Assembly: GCA_902491415.1 (NCBI GenBank)
Contig: CABUHP010000023.1
Location: 1 to 13,909, forward strand
Direction of reading: 5' to 3'
Origin: an uncultured Collinsella sp.
Lineage (GTDB): Bacteria > Actinomycetota > Coriobacteriia > Coriobacteriales > Coriobacteriaceae
DNA length: 13,909 nucleotides
Shown: one piece after another, positions 13,769 to 13,909 of the stretch
Position numbering within the stretch: position 1 is the stretch's first letter
How the letters are laid out: each line of letters begins with the position of its first letter
Notes under the pieces: model-generated
The model's database searches: none
What the model saw: only the letters and a program-made list of their open reading frames with translations
Told to the model about the DNA's origin: nothing
Program-made: the position numbers and the translations under genes

Positions 13769-13844
13769 GCCTCCGTAGCTCAGGGGATAGAGCACCGCTC
13801 TCCTAAAGCGGGTGTCGACGGTTCGAATCCGCCCGGGGGCACCA
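13769..13844 (+). tRNA. tRNA-Arg, anticodon CCU
   Basis: A full cloverleaf of 76 bases including encoded CCA can be drawn. The acceptor stem is GCCTCCG with CGGGGGC (one T-G pair), the D arm GCTC/GAGC, and the anticodon arm CCGCT-CTCCTAA-AGCGG with anticodon CCT (bases 34-36). The T loop is TTCGAAT, with one A-C mismatch in its stem. It reads the AGG arginine codon. A terminator follows 10 bases later. Confidence 0.95.
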
Positions 13845-13854
13845 GAAGATTATG

Positions 13855-13882
13855 ACGGCGTCGCGAGAGCGGCGCCGTTTTT
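13855..13882 (+). terminator. Rho-independent terminator of the tRNA-Arg gene
   Basis: ACGGCGTCGC (13855-13864), loop GAGA, GCGGCGCCGT (13869-13878) with one G-U pair, then TTTTT (13878-13882). Confidence 0.9.
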
Positions 13883-13909
13883 GGTTTGTGGGGGCCGTCG
13901 GCGGATTCG

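Overview
The window looks like chromosomal DNA from a high-GC Gram-positive gut bacterium of the Coriobacteriia, most probably Collinsella or a close relative. This is inferred from GC-rich codon use, AGGAGG-type ribosome sites, and the gene set: ClpB, a DUF5692 membrane protein with a TetR regulator, a large Fe-S/FAD oxidoreductase, a mannose-family PTS with DUF956/ManO, and a tRNA gene with encoded CCA. No database search was possible, so the genus is an inference.

Layout. (1) Positions 1-1004: the 3' end of clpB and its intrinsic terminator. (2) 1055-1228: a 57-residue acidic, proline-rich small protein. (3) 1229-2824: an AT-richer segment with a long palindrome enclosing a TATAAT box, then an AAA ATPase with a DUF4143-type C-terminus. 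(4) 2898-4385, minus strand: an uncharacterised single-pass membrane protein with a very acidic N-terminal tail. (5) 4508-6449: a minus-strand pair, tetR then DUF5692 membrane protein, ending in a strong terminator. It is preceded by two matching 15-bp palindromes that look like TetR operators. (6) 6543-9845: divergent from tetR, a 925-residue multi-cluster Fe-S flavoprotein with a GltD-like core, then hypA starting at TTG. (7) 9846-10182: an AT-rich leader with a TATAAT box and two GTTTAAAC palindromes, then a mannose-family PTS operon (fused EIIAB, EIIC, EIID). A hairpin with an overlapping possible promoter follows, then manO (DUF956). (8) 13489-13688: three and a half tandem hairpin units with a 61-62 bp period. 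(9) 13769-13844: tRNA-Arg(CCU) and its terminator.

How the parts may work together. The PTS genes form a conventional phosphorelay and transport operon: phosphate passes from EIIA His9 to EIIB His175 to the sugar carried by EIIC/EIID. ManO is a frequent partner of such operons. The TetR, DUF5692 and flavoprotein genes share one intergenic control region. They are the best candidate for an undescribed regulated redox module: a soluble NAD(P)H/ferredoxin-type oxidoreductase paired with a polytopic membrane protein. HypA next to it raises, but does not prove, a link to nickel enzymes. The most striking non-coding structure is the tandem hairpin array before the tRNA gene.
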